A DNA stretch of 64,000 nucleotides from Catellatospora citrea (GTDB lineage Bacteria; Actinomycetota; Actinomycetes; Mycobacteriales; Micromonosporaceae). Position 1 is the first letter of the stretch, and each line of letters opens with the position of its first letter. Positions 37,402 through 46,181 of the stretch are shown piece after piece. The notes below the pieces were generated by a model, which did not search any database, was not told where the DNA came from, and was given only the letters and a program-made list of their open reading frames with translations. The position numbers were made by a program, and so were the translations under genes. The stretch covers positions 4,774,001 through 4,838,000 of the forward strand of contig NZ_RAPR01000001.1 in NCBI RefSeq assembly GCF_003610235.1. The letters run 5' to 3'.

Positions 37402-38400
37402 ATGGCGACCCGTACTCCGCAGGATCTCGACCGGAACCTGGCGCTCGATCTCGTCCGGGTGACCGAGGCGGCGGCCATGGCCGCGGGCCGCTGGGTCGGC
37501 CGGGGCGACAAGGAGGGCGGCGACGGCGCGGCCGTCGACGCCATGCGCAAGCTGATCAACTCGCTGCCCATGACCGGCACCGTGGTCATCGGCGAGGGCG
37601 AGAAGGACAACGCCCCGATGCTGTTCAACGGCGAGCGGGTCGGCGACGGCACCGGCCCCGAGGTCGACGTGGCGGTGGACCCGATCGACGGCACCACGCT
37701 GATGAGCAAGGGCATGCCGAACGCGTTGGCCGTGCTCGCCGTCGCCGAGCGCGGCGCGATGTTCGACCCGAGCGCCGTCTTCTACATGGAGAAGCTGGTC
37801 GTCGGCCCCGAGGCGGCCGACGTGATCGACATCACCGCCGGCTGGACCGAGAACCTGCGCCGCATCGCCAAGGCCAAGCGGGTGCGCGTGTCCGACCTGA
37901 CCGTCTGCATCCTGGACCGGCCCCGCCACGCCGACCTGATCCGCGAGGTCCGTGACGCGGGCGCCCGGATCAACTTCATCTCCGACGGCGACATCGCCGG
38001 CGCCATCTACGCCGCCCGCGACCAGTCCGACGTCGACGTGCTGATGGGCATCGGCGGCACGCCCGAGGGCATCACCGCCGCGTGCGCGCTCAAGTGCCTG
38101 GGCGGCGCGATGCAGGCCCGGCTGTGGCCGCAGGACGCGGCCGAGCGCGAGCGGGCCGTCGCCGCCGGGCACGACCTGGACCGGGTGCTCACCACCGACG
38201 ACCTGGTCACCGGCGAGAACGTGTTCTTCGTGGCCACCGGTGTCACCTCCGGCGACCTGCTGCGCGGCGTGCGCTACCGCGACAACGGCGCATACACCCA
38301 GTCGATCGTCATGCGGTCGAAGTCCGGCACCATCCGCGTCATCGACTCGTACCACCGCCTGGAGAAGCTCGCCGGGTACTCGCTGGTCGACTTCGCGTGA
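37402..38400 (+). CDS. glpX: Fructose-1,6-bisphosphatase, class II
   Basis: 332 residues from ATG with GTAGGAGGAG upstream. Metal and substrate sites: [71 protein letters not shown]. Hydrolyses fructose 1,6-bisphosphate to fructose 6-phosphate; with pckG it completes the gluconeogenic set in this window. Class II is the normal actinobacterial enzyme. The gap upstream carries several candidate regulator sites. Confidence 0.96.
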   Translation: MATRTPQDLDRNLALDLVRVTEAAAMAAGRWVGRGDKEGGDGAAVDAMRKLINSLPMTGTVVIGEGEKDNAPMLFNGERVGDGTGPEVDVAVDPIDGTTLMSKGMPNALAVLAVAERGAMFDPSAVFYMEKLVVGPEAADVIDITAGWTENLRRIAKAKRVRVSDLTVCILDRPRHADLIREVRDAGARINFISDGDIAGAIYAARDQSDVDVLMGIGGTPEGITAACALKCLGGAMQARLWPQDAAERERAVAAGHDLDRVLTTDDLVTGENVFFVATGVTSGDLLRGVRYRDNGAYTQSIVMRSKSGTIRVIDSYHRLEKLAGYSLVDFA

Positions 38401-38422
38401 TCCGTACCGCCCAGGCCCGGCC

Positions 38423-39343
38423 GTGAGCGTCGACTCCGGCCGGGCCGCCGGTGTGGCGCTGGCCGTGCTCGGCGGCAGCTGCCTGGCCCTGCAGTCGCGC
38501 ATCAACGGCGAACTCGGCCACCAGCTCGGCGACGGGATCGCCGCCGCCACCGTCTCGTTCGGCGTCGGCCTGATCGTGATGCTGCTGGCGCTGCCCTGGA
38601 TGCACCGCAACACCCGCCGCATCCTGCACGCGCTGCGCTCCGGGCAGCTGCGCTGGTGGCAGTGCATCGGCGGGGCCTGCGGCGCGTTCCTGGTCACCAC
38701 CCAGGGCCTGACCGTGCCCTGGCTCGGCGTCTCGATCTTCATCGTGGCGCTGGTCGCCGGGCAGTCCGTGTCCAGCCTGGCCATGGACCGGCTCGGCGTC
38801 GGACCCGGCGCCCCGCGCCTGATCACCCCCAACCGGGCGGTCGGCGCGCTGCTGTGCATCGTGGCCGTCGTCATCGCGGTCGGTGACAGCTTCGGCGACC
38901 CGCGCTCGCTCGGCCTCGCCGCGCTGCCGCTGCTGGCCGGGATCGGCGTGGCCTGGCAGCAGGGCGTCAACGGGCGGGTGGCGCTGGCCGCGACCTCACC
39001 GTGGCCGGCGACCCTGCTGAACTTCGCCGTGGGCACGGTCGCGCTGCTGGTCGCGCTCGGCATCGCCACGGCGGTGCGCGGCGGCGGCCCGCCCGGCGCG
39101 TTCCCGGCCGAACCCTGGCTCTACGTGGGCGGCCCGCTCGGCATCGTCTTCATCGCGATCTCGGCGGCCGTGGTGCACCGCATCGGCGTACTGCTGCTCG
39201 GCCTCGGCATGATCGCGGGCCAGGTCCTCGGCGCACTCGCCATCGACGCCGTCCTGCCCGGCCCCGCCGGCCGCCCCGACCTGCTCACCCTGACCGGAGC
39301 CGCCCTCACCCTCGTCGCCGTCCGCATCGCCGCCCGCGGCTGA
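38423..39343 (+). CDS. DMT family transporter (two DUF606/YdcZ repeats)
   Basis: 306 residues, ten membrane spans made of two internal repeats: the first begins GVALAVLGGSCLALQSRINGELG and the second AALPLLAGIGVAWQQGVNGRVA, each with an N-G-(E/R) turn. This is the YdcZ-type arrangement of the drug/metabolite transporter group; substrate unknown. GTG 38423 follows glpX by 22 bases without a clear Shine-Dalgarno, so cotranscription is likely. A 61-base palindromic repeat ends the transcript. Confidence 0.88.
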   Translation: MSVDSGRAAGVALAVLGGSCLALQSRINGELGHQLGDGIAAATVSFGVGLIVMLLALPWMHRNTRRILHALRSGQLRWWQCIGGACGAFLVTTQGLTVPWLGVSIFIVALVAGQSVSSLAMDRLGVGPGAPRLITPNRAVGALLCIVAVVIAVGDSFGDPRSLGLAALPLLAGIGVAWQQGVNGRVALAATSPWPATLLNFAVGTVALLVALGIATAVRGGGPPGAFPAEPWLYVGGPLGIVFIAISAAVVHRIGVLLLGLGMIAGQVLGALAIDAVLPGPAGRPDLLTLTGAALTLVAVRIAARG

Positions 39344-39382
39344 CCCCCCGCCTGTCCCCCGCCCGGGCACGCCCCACCTGCC

Positions 39383-39443
39383 GCAACTCTTAAAGAGTCG
39401 CGGCTTCCGAAGGCGTCGAAGGCCGCGACTCTTTAAGAGTTGT
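39383..39443. repeat. 61-bp double palindrome, copy 3 (likely bidirectional terminator)
   Basis: Starts GCAACTCTTAAAGAGTCGC, ends GACTCTTTAAGAGTTGT; located between convergent stops of the DMT transporter and xseB. Confidence 0.8.
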
Positions 39444-39482
39444 GACCGAGGGGACGGCGGTCGGGCGTCGTGGCGCGGCGGG

Positions 39483-39698
39483 TCAGGAGGAGGCGGCGTC
39501 GAGTTTGGCCTTGGCGCCGTCGAGCCAGCGCTGGCAGACGGCGGCCAGGTGTTCGCCGCGCTCCCAGAGGGCGAGGGACTCCTCCAGGGTGCCGCCGCCG
39601 GACTCCAGCTTCTGCACCACCTCGGCAAGTTCACCGCGGGCCTGCTCGTAGGACAGTTCCTCGGACGCGGGTGCCGCGGCCTCGTTGCGCTTGCTCAT
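39483..39698 (-). CDS. xseB: Exodeoxyribonuclease VII small subunit
   Basis: 71 residues. The helical hairpin LSYEQARGELAEVVQKLESGGGTLEESLALWERGEHLA is the XseB signature, ending CQRWLDGAKAKLDA. Binds several copies per XseA to make the single-strand exonuclease used in repair. ATG 39698 is overlapped by the TGA of a 40-codon micro-ORF; the micro-ORF's GAGGAG is its Shine-Dalgarno. Confidence 0.95.
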   Translation of the reverse strand: MSKRNEAAAPASEELSYEQARGELAEVVQKLESGGGTLEESLALWERGEHLAAVCQRWLDGAKAKLDAASS

Positions 39699-39817
39699 GC
39701 CTGCTCCTCGCTGCGCTCGTCGGCCGTCCGGCGGCCACCTGTGATCTGCCTGGTCGCGGACTGGTGACGCCCGTCCCGGCGCGCTGTCGGGGGTTTGCTC
39801 GCCACCCGCTCGTTCAC
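39695..39817 (-). CDS. Micro-ORF bridging xseA and xseB (SERSE type)
   Basis: 40 codons, opening [10 protein letters not shown] and closing [15 protein letters not shown] 39817 overlaps the xseA TGA by four bases, and its own TGA overlaps the xseB ATG by four. GAGGA lies seven bases before the GTG. The whole gap between two subunits of one enzyme is thus a single open frame with stop/start overlaps at both ends, as at sdhA/sdhB. The interior is Arg-rich with no recognisable fold, so coupling of translation rather than the peptide may be the point. Confidence 0.5.
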   Translation of the reverse strand: MNERVASKPPTARRDGRHQSATRQITGGRRTADERSEEQA

Positions 39818-41052
39818 GTCGGGTCCTCGCTGGTCGTGGTGACGGTGGCCGCCAGCTCGCCCTCGGCGAGGCGGACGCGCAGGGTGTCGCCGGCCGCGAC
39901 CTCGGACGCGGCGCGGACCACGTGGCCGTCGGCGCGCTGGACGATGGCGTAACCCCTGGTCAGGGTCGCGGCGGGGGACAGCGCCCGCAGCCGGGCCAGG
40001 GTGTGCGTGAGGTCGCCCTCGGCCCGGTGCACCCGGTGCGTCAGCGCCCGCGCCGCGCGGTCGCGCAGCGCCGCCACGTCGGTCGCCCTGGTCTCGATCA
40101 TCTGGTACGGCTTCGCCAGCGCCGGCCTGCTGCGCAGGCTGTCGAGGCGCTGCTGCTCGCGCTCCACGCGGTGCCGCATCGCCCGGTTGACCCGCCCCCG
40201 CGCCTGCTCGATCAGGCGAATCTCGTCACCCAGATCGGGGACCACCCGTTTGGCGGCGTCCGTCGGCGTCGACGCGCGCACGTCGGCCACCCAGTCGACG
40301 AGCGGAGTGTCCGGTTCATGACCGATCGCGGAGATCACCGGCGTACGGCAGGCGAACACCGCCCGGCACAGCGCCTCGTCGCTGAACGGCAGCAGGTCCT
40401 CCACCGCGCCGCCGCCGCGGGCCATGATGATCACGTCCACGCTCTCGTCGTTGTCCAGTGACTGCAGCGCCCCGATGATCGACGGAACCGCGGTCGGCCC
40501 CTGCACGGTGACGTTCACCACCCGGAAGTCCACGGCCGGCCAGCGGCGGCGCGCGTTGGTGAGCACGTCCCGCTCGGCGGCGCTGGCCCGTGCCGTGATC
40601 AGGCCGATCCGGCGCGGCAGGAACGGTAGCCGCCGCTTGCGCCGCGGGTCGAACAGCCCCTCGGCGTGCAGCAGCTTCTTCAGCTGCTCCAGGCGGGCCA
40701 GCAGCTCGCCCACGCCCACCTGGCGGATCTCGTCGGCGCGCAGGCTCAGCGTGCCGCGCTGGGCGAACCACTCCGGCTTGGCGTGCACGACCACCCGCGC
40801 GCCCTCGTCGAGCTGCGGAGCGCCGCTGTCGAGCACGTCACGGCTGGCGGTGACGGTGAGGCTCAGGTCGGCCGACGGGTCGCGCAGGGTGAGGAACACC
40901 GTGGCGGAGCCGGGCCGCCGGGAGAGCTGCGCCACCTGCCCGTCCACCCAGATCCAGCCCAGCCGCCCGATCCAGGCACTGATCTTCTGGCTGACCACTC
41001 TTACGGGCCACGGCTGCTCCGCCGAGCTCTGCTCCGTCACAGGGCTCACCAT
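39814..41052 (-). CDS. xseA: Exodeoxyribonuclease VII large subunit
   Basis: 412 residues. OB-fold N-domain ([29 protein letters not shown]), catalytic core with [74 protein letters not shown], coiled-coil region (290-370), then LTRGYAIVQ. Degrades single-stranded DNA to oligonucleotides. ATG 41052 is fixed by TACCGT six bases upstream (leaderless). It diverges from ispH with 22 bases between start codons. Confidence 0.95.
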   Translation of the reverse strand: MVSPVTEQSSAEQPWPVRVVSQKISAWIGRLGWIWVDGQVAQLSRRPGSATVFLTLRDPSADLSLTVTASRDVLDSGAPQLDEGARVVVHAKPEWFAQRGTLSLRADEIRQVGVGELLARLEQLKKLLHAEGLFDPRRKRRLPFLPRRIGLITARASAAERDVLTNARRRWPAVDFRVVNVTVQGPTAVPSIIGALQSLDNDESVDVIIMARGGGAVEDLLPFSDEALCRAVFACRTPVISAIGHEPDTPLVDWVADVRASTPTDAAKRVVPDLGDEIRLIEQARGRVNRAMRHRVEREQQRLDSLRSRPALAKPYQMIETRATDVAALRDRAARALTHRVHRAEGDLTHTLARLRALSPAATLTRGYAIVQRADGHVVRAASEVAAGDTLRVRLAEGELAATVTTTSEDPT

Positions 41053-41074
41053 AGGCCGACGGTACGATGGTCGG
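41053..41074. promoter_or_regulatory. Overlapping divergent leaderless promoters of xseA and ispH
   Basis: Plus strand: TACGAT at 41063-41068, six bases, GTG 41075 (ispH). Minus strand: TACCGT at 41064-41059, six bases, ATG 41052 (xseA). The two -10 hexamers share the TA at 41063-41064. No Shine-Dalgarno exists for either gene. Confidence 0.7.
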
Positions 41075-42043
41075 GTGATCGAGACTCCCCGCAAGCGTGT
41101 CCTGCTGGCCAAGCCCCGTGGTTACTGTGCCGGCGTGGACCGCGCCGTGCAGACCGTGGAGGAGGCGCTGAAGCTCTACGGCGCCCCCATCTACGTGCGC
41201 AAGGAGATCGTGCACAACAAGCACGTCGTCACCACCCTGCAGGCCAAGGGCGCCATCTTCGTCGAGGAGAACGAGGAGGTCCCCGAGGGCTCCACCGTGA
41301 TCTTCTCGGCCCACGGCGTCGCGCCGGTGGTCCACGACCAGGCGCGCGAGCGCAACCTCAAGGCCATCGACGCCACCTGCCCGCTGGTGACCAAGGTCCA
41401 CCACGAGGCGAAGCGGTTCGCCGCCGAGGACTACGACATCCTGCTCATCGGGCACGAGGGCCACGAGGAGGTCATCGGCACCTCCGGTGAGGCTCCCGAG
41501 CACATCCAACTGGTCGACGGCCCCGAGGGCGTGGACGCGGTGACCGTGCGCGACCCGAGCAAGGTGGTCTGGCTGTCGCAGACCACGCTCAGCGTCGACG
41601 AGACCATGGAGACGGTGGCCAAACTCAAGGAGAAGCTGCCGCTGCTGCAGTCGCCGCCCAGCGACGACATCTGCTACGCCACGCAGAACCGCCAGCAGGT
41701 GATGAAGCAGATCGCCCCCGACTGCGACGTGATCCTGGTGGTCGGCTCGCGCAACTCGTCGAACTCGGTCCGCATGGTCGAGGTGGCGGTCAACGCCGGC
41801 GCCCGCCAGGGCCACCTGATCGACTTCGCCCACGAGATCGACCCCGCCTGGCTCGCCGACGCCACCACGGTCGGCCTGTCGTCCGGCGCGAGCGTGCCCG
41901 AGGAGCTGGTCACCGAGGTGCTGGCCCGCCTCGCCGAGCTGGGCTTCGCCGACGTCGAAGAGGTCGTCACCGTCCAGGAGCGCCTCACCTTCTCCCTCCC
42001 CCAGGAGCTCAAGCGCGACATGAAAGCCGCCGCCGCCTCCTGA
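41075..42043 (+). CDS. ispH: 4-Hydroxy-3-methylbut-2-enyl diphosphate reductase
   Basis: 322 residues. The three Fe-S ligands are C18 ([12 protein letters not shown]), C102 (DATCPLV) and C200 ([11 protein letters not shown]); EIVHNKHVV and the catalytic Glu region around FSAHG are also present. Makes isopentenyl and dimethylallyl diphosphate from HMB-PP at the end of the MEP pathway, feeding the prenyl synthase at 26764. GTG 41075 is chosen from the -10 hexamer six bases before it. Confidence 0.96.
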   Translation: MIETPRKRVLLAKPRGYCAGVDRAVQTVEEALKLYGAPIYVRKEIVHNKHVVTTLQAKGAIFVEENEEVPEGSTVIFSAHGVAPVVHDQARERNLKAIDATCPLVTKVHHEAKRFAAEDYDILLIGHEGHEEVIGTSGEAPEHIQLVDGPEGVDAVTVRDPSKVVWLSQTTLSVDETMETVAKLKEKLPLLQSPPSDDICYATQNRQQVMKQIAPDCDVILVVGSRNSSNSVRMVEVAVNAGARQGHLIDFAHEIDPAWLADATTVGLSSGASVPEELVTEVLARLAELGFADVEEVVTVQERLTFSLPQELKRDMKAAAAS

Positions 42044-42054
42044 CCCATACAAAG

Positions 42055-42098
42055 GAAGGGCACCTTCTTAACGCTATGCGTTGTAGAAGGTGCCCTTC
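42055..42098. terminator. Bidirectional terminator after ispH
   Basis: GAAGGGCACCTTCT and AGAAGGTGCCCTTC pair over 14 bases, with AACGC/GCGTT pairing near the loop. It lies between convergent stops and is followed by T residues on both strands. Confidence 0.85.
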
Positions 42099-42113
42099 TT
42101 AACGTCGGTCGGG

Positions 42114-43343
42114 TCAGAAGCAGGCGTTTCCGGCGGGGCTGCTGCCCATCTTGTCGCTGCCGAAGGCGTCGTCGCGGGCGCTCAGCGCGATGTCGGCGGG
42201 GAAGGAGACCTCGTTGCGCCCGTAGTACCAGGCTCCGTCGCAGTCGGTGGACTCGATCGCGGTGGACCAGGACGGTGCGTCCCGGTCCAGGTTCCGCGTG
42301 CCCGAGCGGGCCAGGTGCAGCACGCCGTCGTCGCCCAGGGTGTAGCTGGCCCACCACACGGCTCGCTGCGTGCCGCAGAACTCCAGCCTCCCGCCGACCG
42401 GGTCGGCGGCGAACTGGAGGGCGCCGCCGGAGCCGGGGCCCGTGGCGGTGACGTCGACCGACACCTGGCAGGGCGGCGAAGGCGAAGGGCTGGGTGGCCC
42501 GGTCGGTGAGGCGGTGGGCGGGTTGCCCGGACGCGGGGACGCGGCTGACCGGGACGGGGTCGGGGTCGGTCTCGCCCGGGAGGCGCTGGGCCCGGGGCTC
42601 GGGGTCGCGGCCGTGCCGCTCGGGGTCGGCGCGGGATCCTCCGTGGCGGACGGATCAGGCTCCGGGGAGTCGGCCGGCGCGCTCGCGGACACCTCCGGCG
42701 CGGCGATGCCCCCGGCGGGGTCCGCGGCCCACTTCGTCGCCACCACGACACCCGCCACCAGCAGACCCACGGTGCCGAGGGCGACCAGGGTTCGGGTACG
42801 GCGTGGCCGGCGCGACGGCGCGAGGGAGTGCGAACGGGCACGCGGCTTGTCGGCTTTCGCGCGCGACCGCGGCACCGTGATCTCCCAGCCGGTGCACAAC
42901 TGCGCGAACAGCGTGGCGGGATCCTGTCCCGGCAGCGAGGCGGCCAGGTATTCCAGCGCGTCGTCCCACTGGGCGGCGGGGATGTCGGTCGCGCCGAGCG
43001 CGGCGTACTCGTGCGAGGGCACGTCGGCCAGCAGCAGCACCACCGTTCGGCGGGTGGCCGGGTCGAGCGCGGCGAGCGCGGCCACCATCGCGGGACCGGA
43101 CTGGTCGCCATGGGGGCGTGCCGTGCCGAGCCACCGCTCGTCGACGCGCTGCCAGGCCTCCTGGCGGGCCCAGCGGATCGGATCCTCCTGCTGCTCCAGC
43201 CTGGTCCAGCGGCTGCCCGCCAGCCCGAACACCTCCTGCGCGATCTCGGCCGCGGCGTCCCGGTCACCGGTGTACGCGTAGATCTCGGCGGCGATCCGGG
43301 GCTGCCAGATCTGCTGGAATTCCCGGTAGTCGGACGACGTCAC
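42114..43343 (-). CDS. Membrane-anchored sigma-like protein of unknown function
   Basis: 409 residues. The N-terminal half looks like a weakened sigma-70 protein: a region 2-like part (FQQIWQPRIAAEIYAYTGDRDAAAEIAQEVFG) and a region 4-like part (LAALDPATRRTVVLLLADVPSHEYAALGATD, WDDALEYLAASL). Then a basic stretch, a membrane helix (186-203), a Ser/Pro/Thr linker (210-290) and an extracytoplasmic domain with four Cys, ending AGNACF. GTG 43343 is set by GAGGAG six to seven bases upstream. Plausibly a membrane-tethered regulator, but DNA-binding residues look degraded. Confidence 0.75.
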   Translation of the reverse strand: MTSSDYREFQQIWQPRIAAEIYAYTGDRDAAAEIAQEVFGLAGSRWTRLEQQEDPIRWARQEAWQRVDERWLGTARPHGDQSGPAMVAALAALDPATRRTVVLLLADVPSHEYAALGATDIPAAQWDDALEYLAASLPGQDPATLFAQLCTGWEITVPRSRAKADKPRARSHSLAPSRRPRRTRTLVALGTVGLLVAGVVVATKWAADPAGGIAAPEVSASAPADSPEPDPSATEDPAPTPSGTAATPSPGPSASRARPTPTPSRSAASPRPGNPPTASPTGPPSPSPSPPCQVSVDVTATGPGSGGALQFAADPVGGRLEFCGTQRAVWWASYTLGDDGVLHLARSGTRNLDRDAPSWSTAIESTDCDGAWYYGRNEVSFPADIALSARDDAFGSDKMGSSPAGNACF

Positions 43344-43462
43344 GGACGGCTCCTCAATAGGCACGGCGCACCGAAGCCTAGAGGCGATCGGCCGAATGTG
43401 GAGAATCCGATGTGGTGATTTACTCCTCGGCCGGCGACTCCGCCGCCTGAGGCCCGCGCGGA

Positions 43463-43539
43463 GCCGCGGCGCGTGTGGTCAACCCGTTACGGGGCCGAGC
43501 CGCCACCCGCGCCGCGGCGCGTGCGGTCAGGCCGTGACG
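43463..43539. repeat. 29-bp direct repeat over the peptidase gene end
   Basis: Bases 43463-43491 and 43511-43539 agree at 25 of 29 positions (both start GCCGCGGCGCGTG). The second contains the stop of the S10 gene, so the first looks like a copy of the gene's last codons. Confidence 0.5.
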
Positions 43540-44972
43540 AACTCCGCCAGGTGCCGGGACTGGGCCAGGCGGCTCGGCTCGTGCACATACATCATGTGGC
43601 CCGCCTCGTAGTACTGGAACTCGATGTTGCCGCGCAGCTCGGCGGGGATCTCCAGATGCGCGAACGTGTGCTCGGCGGCGTAGTAGGGCGTCGCGCCGTC
43701 GTGGTAGCCGCAGGCGACCTGCACCCGCAGGTGCGGGTTGGCGCGCATCGCGGCGGCGAGCTTGTCGGCCACGTTGACGTGCTGCCCCTCGAACTCCTTG
43801 TACGACCACGGCATCACGTCACCGGTGAGGGTCTTGTACGGCAGGTCGTTGCGGTAACCCAGGTCGGTTCGCAGGTACTGGTTGATCGCCGCGGTGTACG
43901 GCCCCATGATCGCGTCCAGGGACGGGTCGCTGGACCAGTGCTCGCGCCCGTAGTCGGCGTCCCAGCCGAGGAAGCGCCCGTCGAGGCGGCCCACCGTGCG
44001 ACGGCGCGAGCGCAGCAGCTCGGTGAAGAAGCGCACGTGCTCGGGCCGCAGGTCGACCCGGTCCAGGTAGTCGGGGTCCAGGCCGGTCAGCCGGGCCAGC
44101 GCGCCGACCGCCGCGGTCCGCTCGGCCTCGGACAGCCGCGCGCCGCGGGCCAGCGCCCACGGGTAGGTCCGGTCGGCGAACTCCTCCGCCTCGGCCAGCA
44201 CCTCGCGCAGCGGCCGGTCCCCGTGCAGCCCGTGGTAGTGCGCGATCGCCGCGTACGTCGGCAGGAACAGCGGGTACGCCACGTCGAGGTGCGGGTGGAA
44301 CTCCAGGGTGCCGATGTTGAGCACGCTGGAGATCAGCATCAGGCCGTTGAGCCACATGCCGTGCCGCTCCTGCAGGTGGTGGGCGAGCGCGGCGGCGCGC
44401 AGCGTGCCGTACGACTCGCCGCACAGGTACTTCGGGGAGGTCCACCGTCCGTGCCGGGACGTCCACAGCCGGATCAGCTCGCCGACGCTCTCCACGTCGC
44501 CGGTGAAGCCGTGGTGCTCCTTGCTCTTGCCGCCCTTGACCGCCCGCGAGTAGCCGGTCGACACCGGGTCGATGAAGACGAGGTCGGCGTGGCGCAGCAG
44601 GGTCTCGGCGTTGTCGGCCAGCCCGTACGGCGGGGGCGTCAGCGCGCCCGCGTCGCCCATCACCACCCGGCGCGGCCCGAGCACGCCCAGGTGCAGCCAC
44701 ACGCTGGACGACCCGGGGCCGCCGTTGAAGGCGAACACCACCGGCCGGGTGGCCGGGTCGGCGCCGTCCAGCGTGTACGCGACCACGAACATCTCGGCCT
44801 TGGCCTGGTGTCCGTCGAACGCGTCGTCGGTGTGCGACTCGGCGCGCACCACGATCCGGCCCGCGGTGGCGGTGTAGCGGAGCCCGGCGACCTCGTGATG
44901 GGTGACGCTGAGATCGTCGGCGGGCTCGGCGGCCGGCGTGGGCGCGCCGTTGTTCTTCTGCTCGTCTGCCAT
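43527..44972 (-). CDS. Serine carboxypeptidase-like protein (S10 family)
   Basis: 481 residues. Oxyanion stretch VFAFNGGPGSSSVWLHLGVLGPRR, nucleophile in KYLCGESYGTLRAAALA, acid in QVACGYHDGATPYYAAEH, and the His in YEAGHMMYVHEP. The catalytic set is complete. No signal peptide is visible, so unlike eukaryotic relatives it is probably cytoplasmic. Substrate unknown; trimming of C-terminal residues is the family activity. The end region is duplicated (43463-43539). Confidence 0.9.
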   Translation of the reverse strand: MADEQKNNGAPTPAAEPADDLSVTHHEVAGLRYTATAGRIVVRAESHTDDAFDGHQAKAEMFVVAYTLDGADPATRPVVFAFNGGPGSSSVWLHLGVLGPRRVVMGDAGALTPPPYGLADNAETLLRHADLVFIDPVSTGYSRAVKGGKSKEHHGFTGDVESVGELIRLWTSRHGRWTSPKYLCGESYGTLRAAALAHHLQERHGMWLNGLMLISSVLNIGTLEFHPHLDVAYPLFLPTYAAIAHYHGLHGDRPLREVLAEAEEFADRTYPWALARGARLSEAERTAAVGALARLTGLDPDYLDRVDLRPEHVRFFTELLRSRRRTVGRLDGRFLGWDADYGREHWSSDPSLDAIMGPYTAAINQYLRTDLGYRNDLPYKTLTGDVMPWSYKEFEGQHVNVADKLAAAMRANPHLRVQVACGYHDGATPYYAAEHTFAHLEIPAELRGNIEFQYYEAGHMMYVHEPSRLAQSRHLAEFVTA

Positions 44973-45003
44973 GGCGACAGACCCTACTGCGGCCGCAGCG
45001 GTG

Positions 45004-45558
45004 TCAGGCGGCCCGCCGCAGCCCGATCCCGCCGCCGAGTTCCAGCCGGTAGCCGAACCCGTGCACCGTGGCCAGGCCGGCGCCGTGCGCGCCGAGCTTG
45101 GCGCGCAGCCGCCGGACGTGCACGTCGACGGTGCGCTCGCCGCTGAACTCGTGCCCCCAGACCGCCCGCATCAGCTGCAGCCGTGTGAACGCCGCGCCGG
45201 TGTGGCGGACCAGGAAGAACAGCAGCTCGAATTCGCGGCGGGTGAACCGGACCGGGGCGCCGTCGACGGTGACGGTGCGGCTCGTGGTGTCGATCAGCAC
45301 GGGGTTGTCCGGCTGCGGCAGCGGCGCCGGCAGCTCGGGCGGCGTGATCTCGCCGTCCCAGATCGTGTCGAGCAGCGGTTCCGCGTCGGTCAGTGCGTGC
45401 ACCAGGCGGGTGGCCGCGCCGGCCGCGTCGGGGCCGGTCAGCTTGAGGGTCAGCGTGACCGTGAGCGGTTCGTCGCCGCCGGCCGGGATGGCGGCCGAGC
45501 GGCGGACGGTCGGGAGCGGCACGTCGGTGTACGCGGGCTCGGTGAGCATGACTGTCAT
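45004..45558 (-). CDS. Orphan OmpR/PhoB-type winged-helix protein
   Basis: 184 residues from ATG with AGGAG seven bases upstream. The C-terminal 100 residues are a complete OmpR-type DNA-binding domain: VRFTRREFELLFFLVRHTGAAFTRLQLMRAVWG, RTVDVHVRRLRAKL, HGFGYRLE. No receiver domain; instead about 80 residues with a beta-rich region (EPLTVTLTLKLTGPDAAGAATRLVHAL). So it is not a normal two-component regulator and must be controlled otherwise. No kinase is nearby. Target genes unknown. Confidence 0.85.
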   Translation of the reverse strand: MTVMLTEPAYTDVPLPTVRRSAAIPAGGDEPLTVTLTLKLTGPDAAGAATRLVHALTDAEPLLDTIWDGEITPPELPAPLPQPDNPVLIDTTSRTVTVDGAPVRFTRREFELLFFLVRHTGAAFTRLQLMRAVWGHEFSGERTVDVHVRRLRAKLGAHGAGLATVHGFGYRLELGGGIGLRRAA

Positions 45559-45731
45559 GTCGGAACTCCTGGTCGTTGCGGGTCGGGTGGGCAGGTGCAC
45601 GAATGCCCGGCGACATCGGAACGTTCGCGGCACGGGACCCTCCACGAGCGACTCAGCAATTACCTGGACAGCCTAACTCCTCAACTCCTATCGGGCTAGT
45701 AGGAAATACGTGAGTCCGCGTGAGCCCGGTC

Positions 45732-46181
45732 TCAGCGGTGTGCGGCCTCGTGGTCGAGCAGCCACCGCTTGACGTCCGCGCCCCAGCGGTAGCCGCCCAG
45801 GCCGCCGTCGGTGCGCAGCACCCGGTGGCACGGCACGATCAGCGCGATCTGGTTGCGGGCGCAGCCCTGCGCCGCCGCGCGCACCGCCGCCGGGCGGCCG
45901 GTCAGCTCGGCCAGGCGGGCGTACGAGACCGGCCCGTCCAGCGTGCGCAGCACGTCCCAGCACTGCTCCAGGTAGGCCGTGCCGTGCTGGTGCACCGCGA
46001 TGCCGTCCAGGGCGGCCAGGTCGCCGTCGAAGTAGGCGCGCACCGCGGCGACCGCCGCCGCGGGCACCTCGCCGGGCACGGCCCACTCGGGCGGCAGGCT
46101 GCTGTCGAAGGCGGCCGCGGTGACCGAGGCGCCGTCGCCGGTCATCGTGAACGGGCCGGCCGGGGTGTCGATGGTGATCAT
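45732..46181 (-). CDS. ogt: Methylated-DNA-[protein]-cysteine S-methyltransferase
   Basis: 149 residues. Acceptor motif ALIVPCHRVLR, upstream LDGPVSYARLAELTGRPAAVRAAAQGCARNQIA with the Arg finger. Removes O6-methyl groups from guanine in a suicide reaction. ATG 46181 overlaps the alkA stop by four bases (ATGA), the same alkA-ogt order as in M. tuberculosis, so adaptive alkylation repair is the joint job. GGAG precedes the start. Confidence 0.94.
   Translation of the reverse strand: MITIDTPAGPFTMTGDGASVTAAAFDSSLPPEWAVPGEVPAAAVAAVRAYFDGDLAALDGIAVHQHGTAYLEQCWDVLRTLDGPVSYARLAELTGRPAAVRAAAQGCARNQIALIVPCHRVLRTDGGLGGYRWGADVKRWLLDHEAAHR

Noticed and set aside
43350..43526. Gene between the sigma-like and S10 genes
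   Set aside because: Only a duplicated gene-end sequence and no frame with a start signal.
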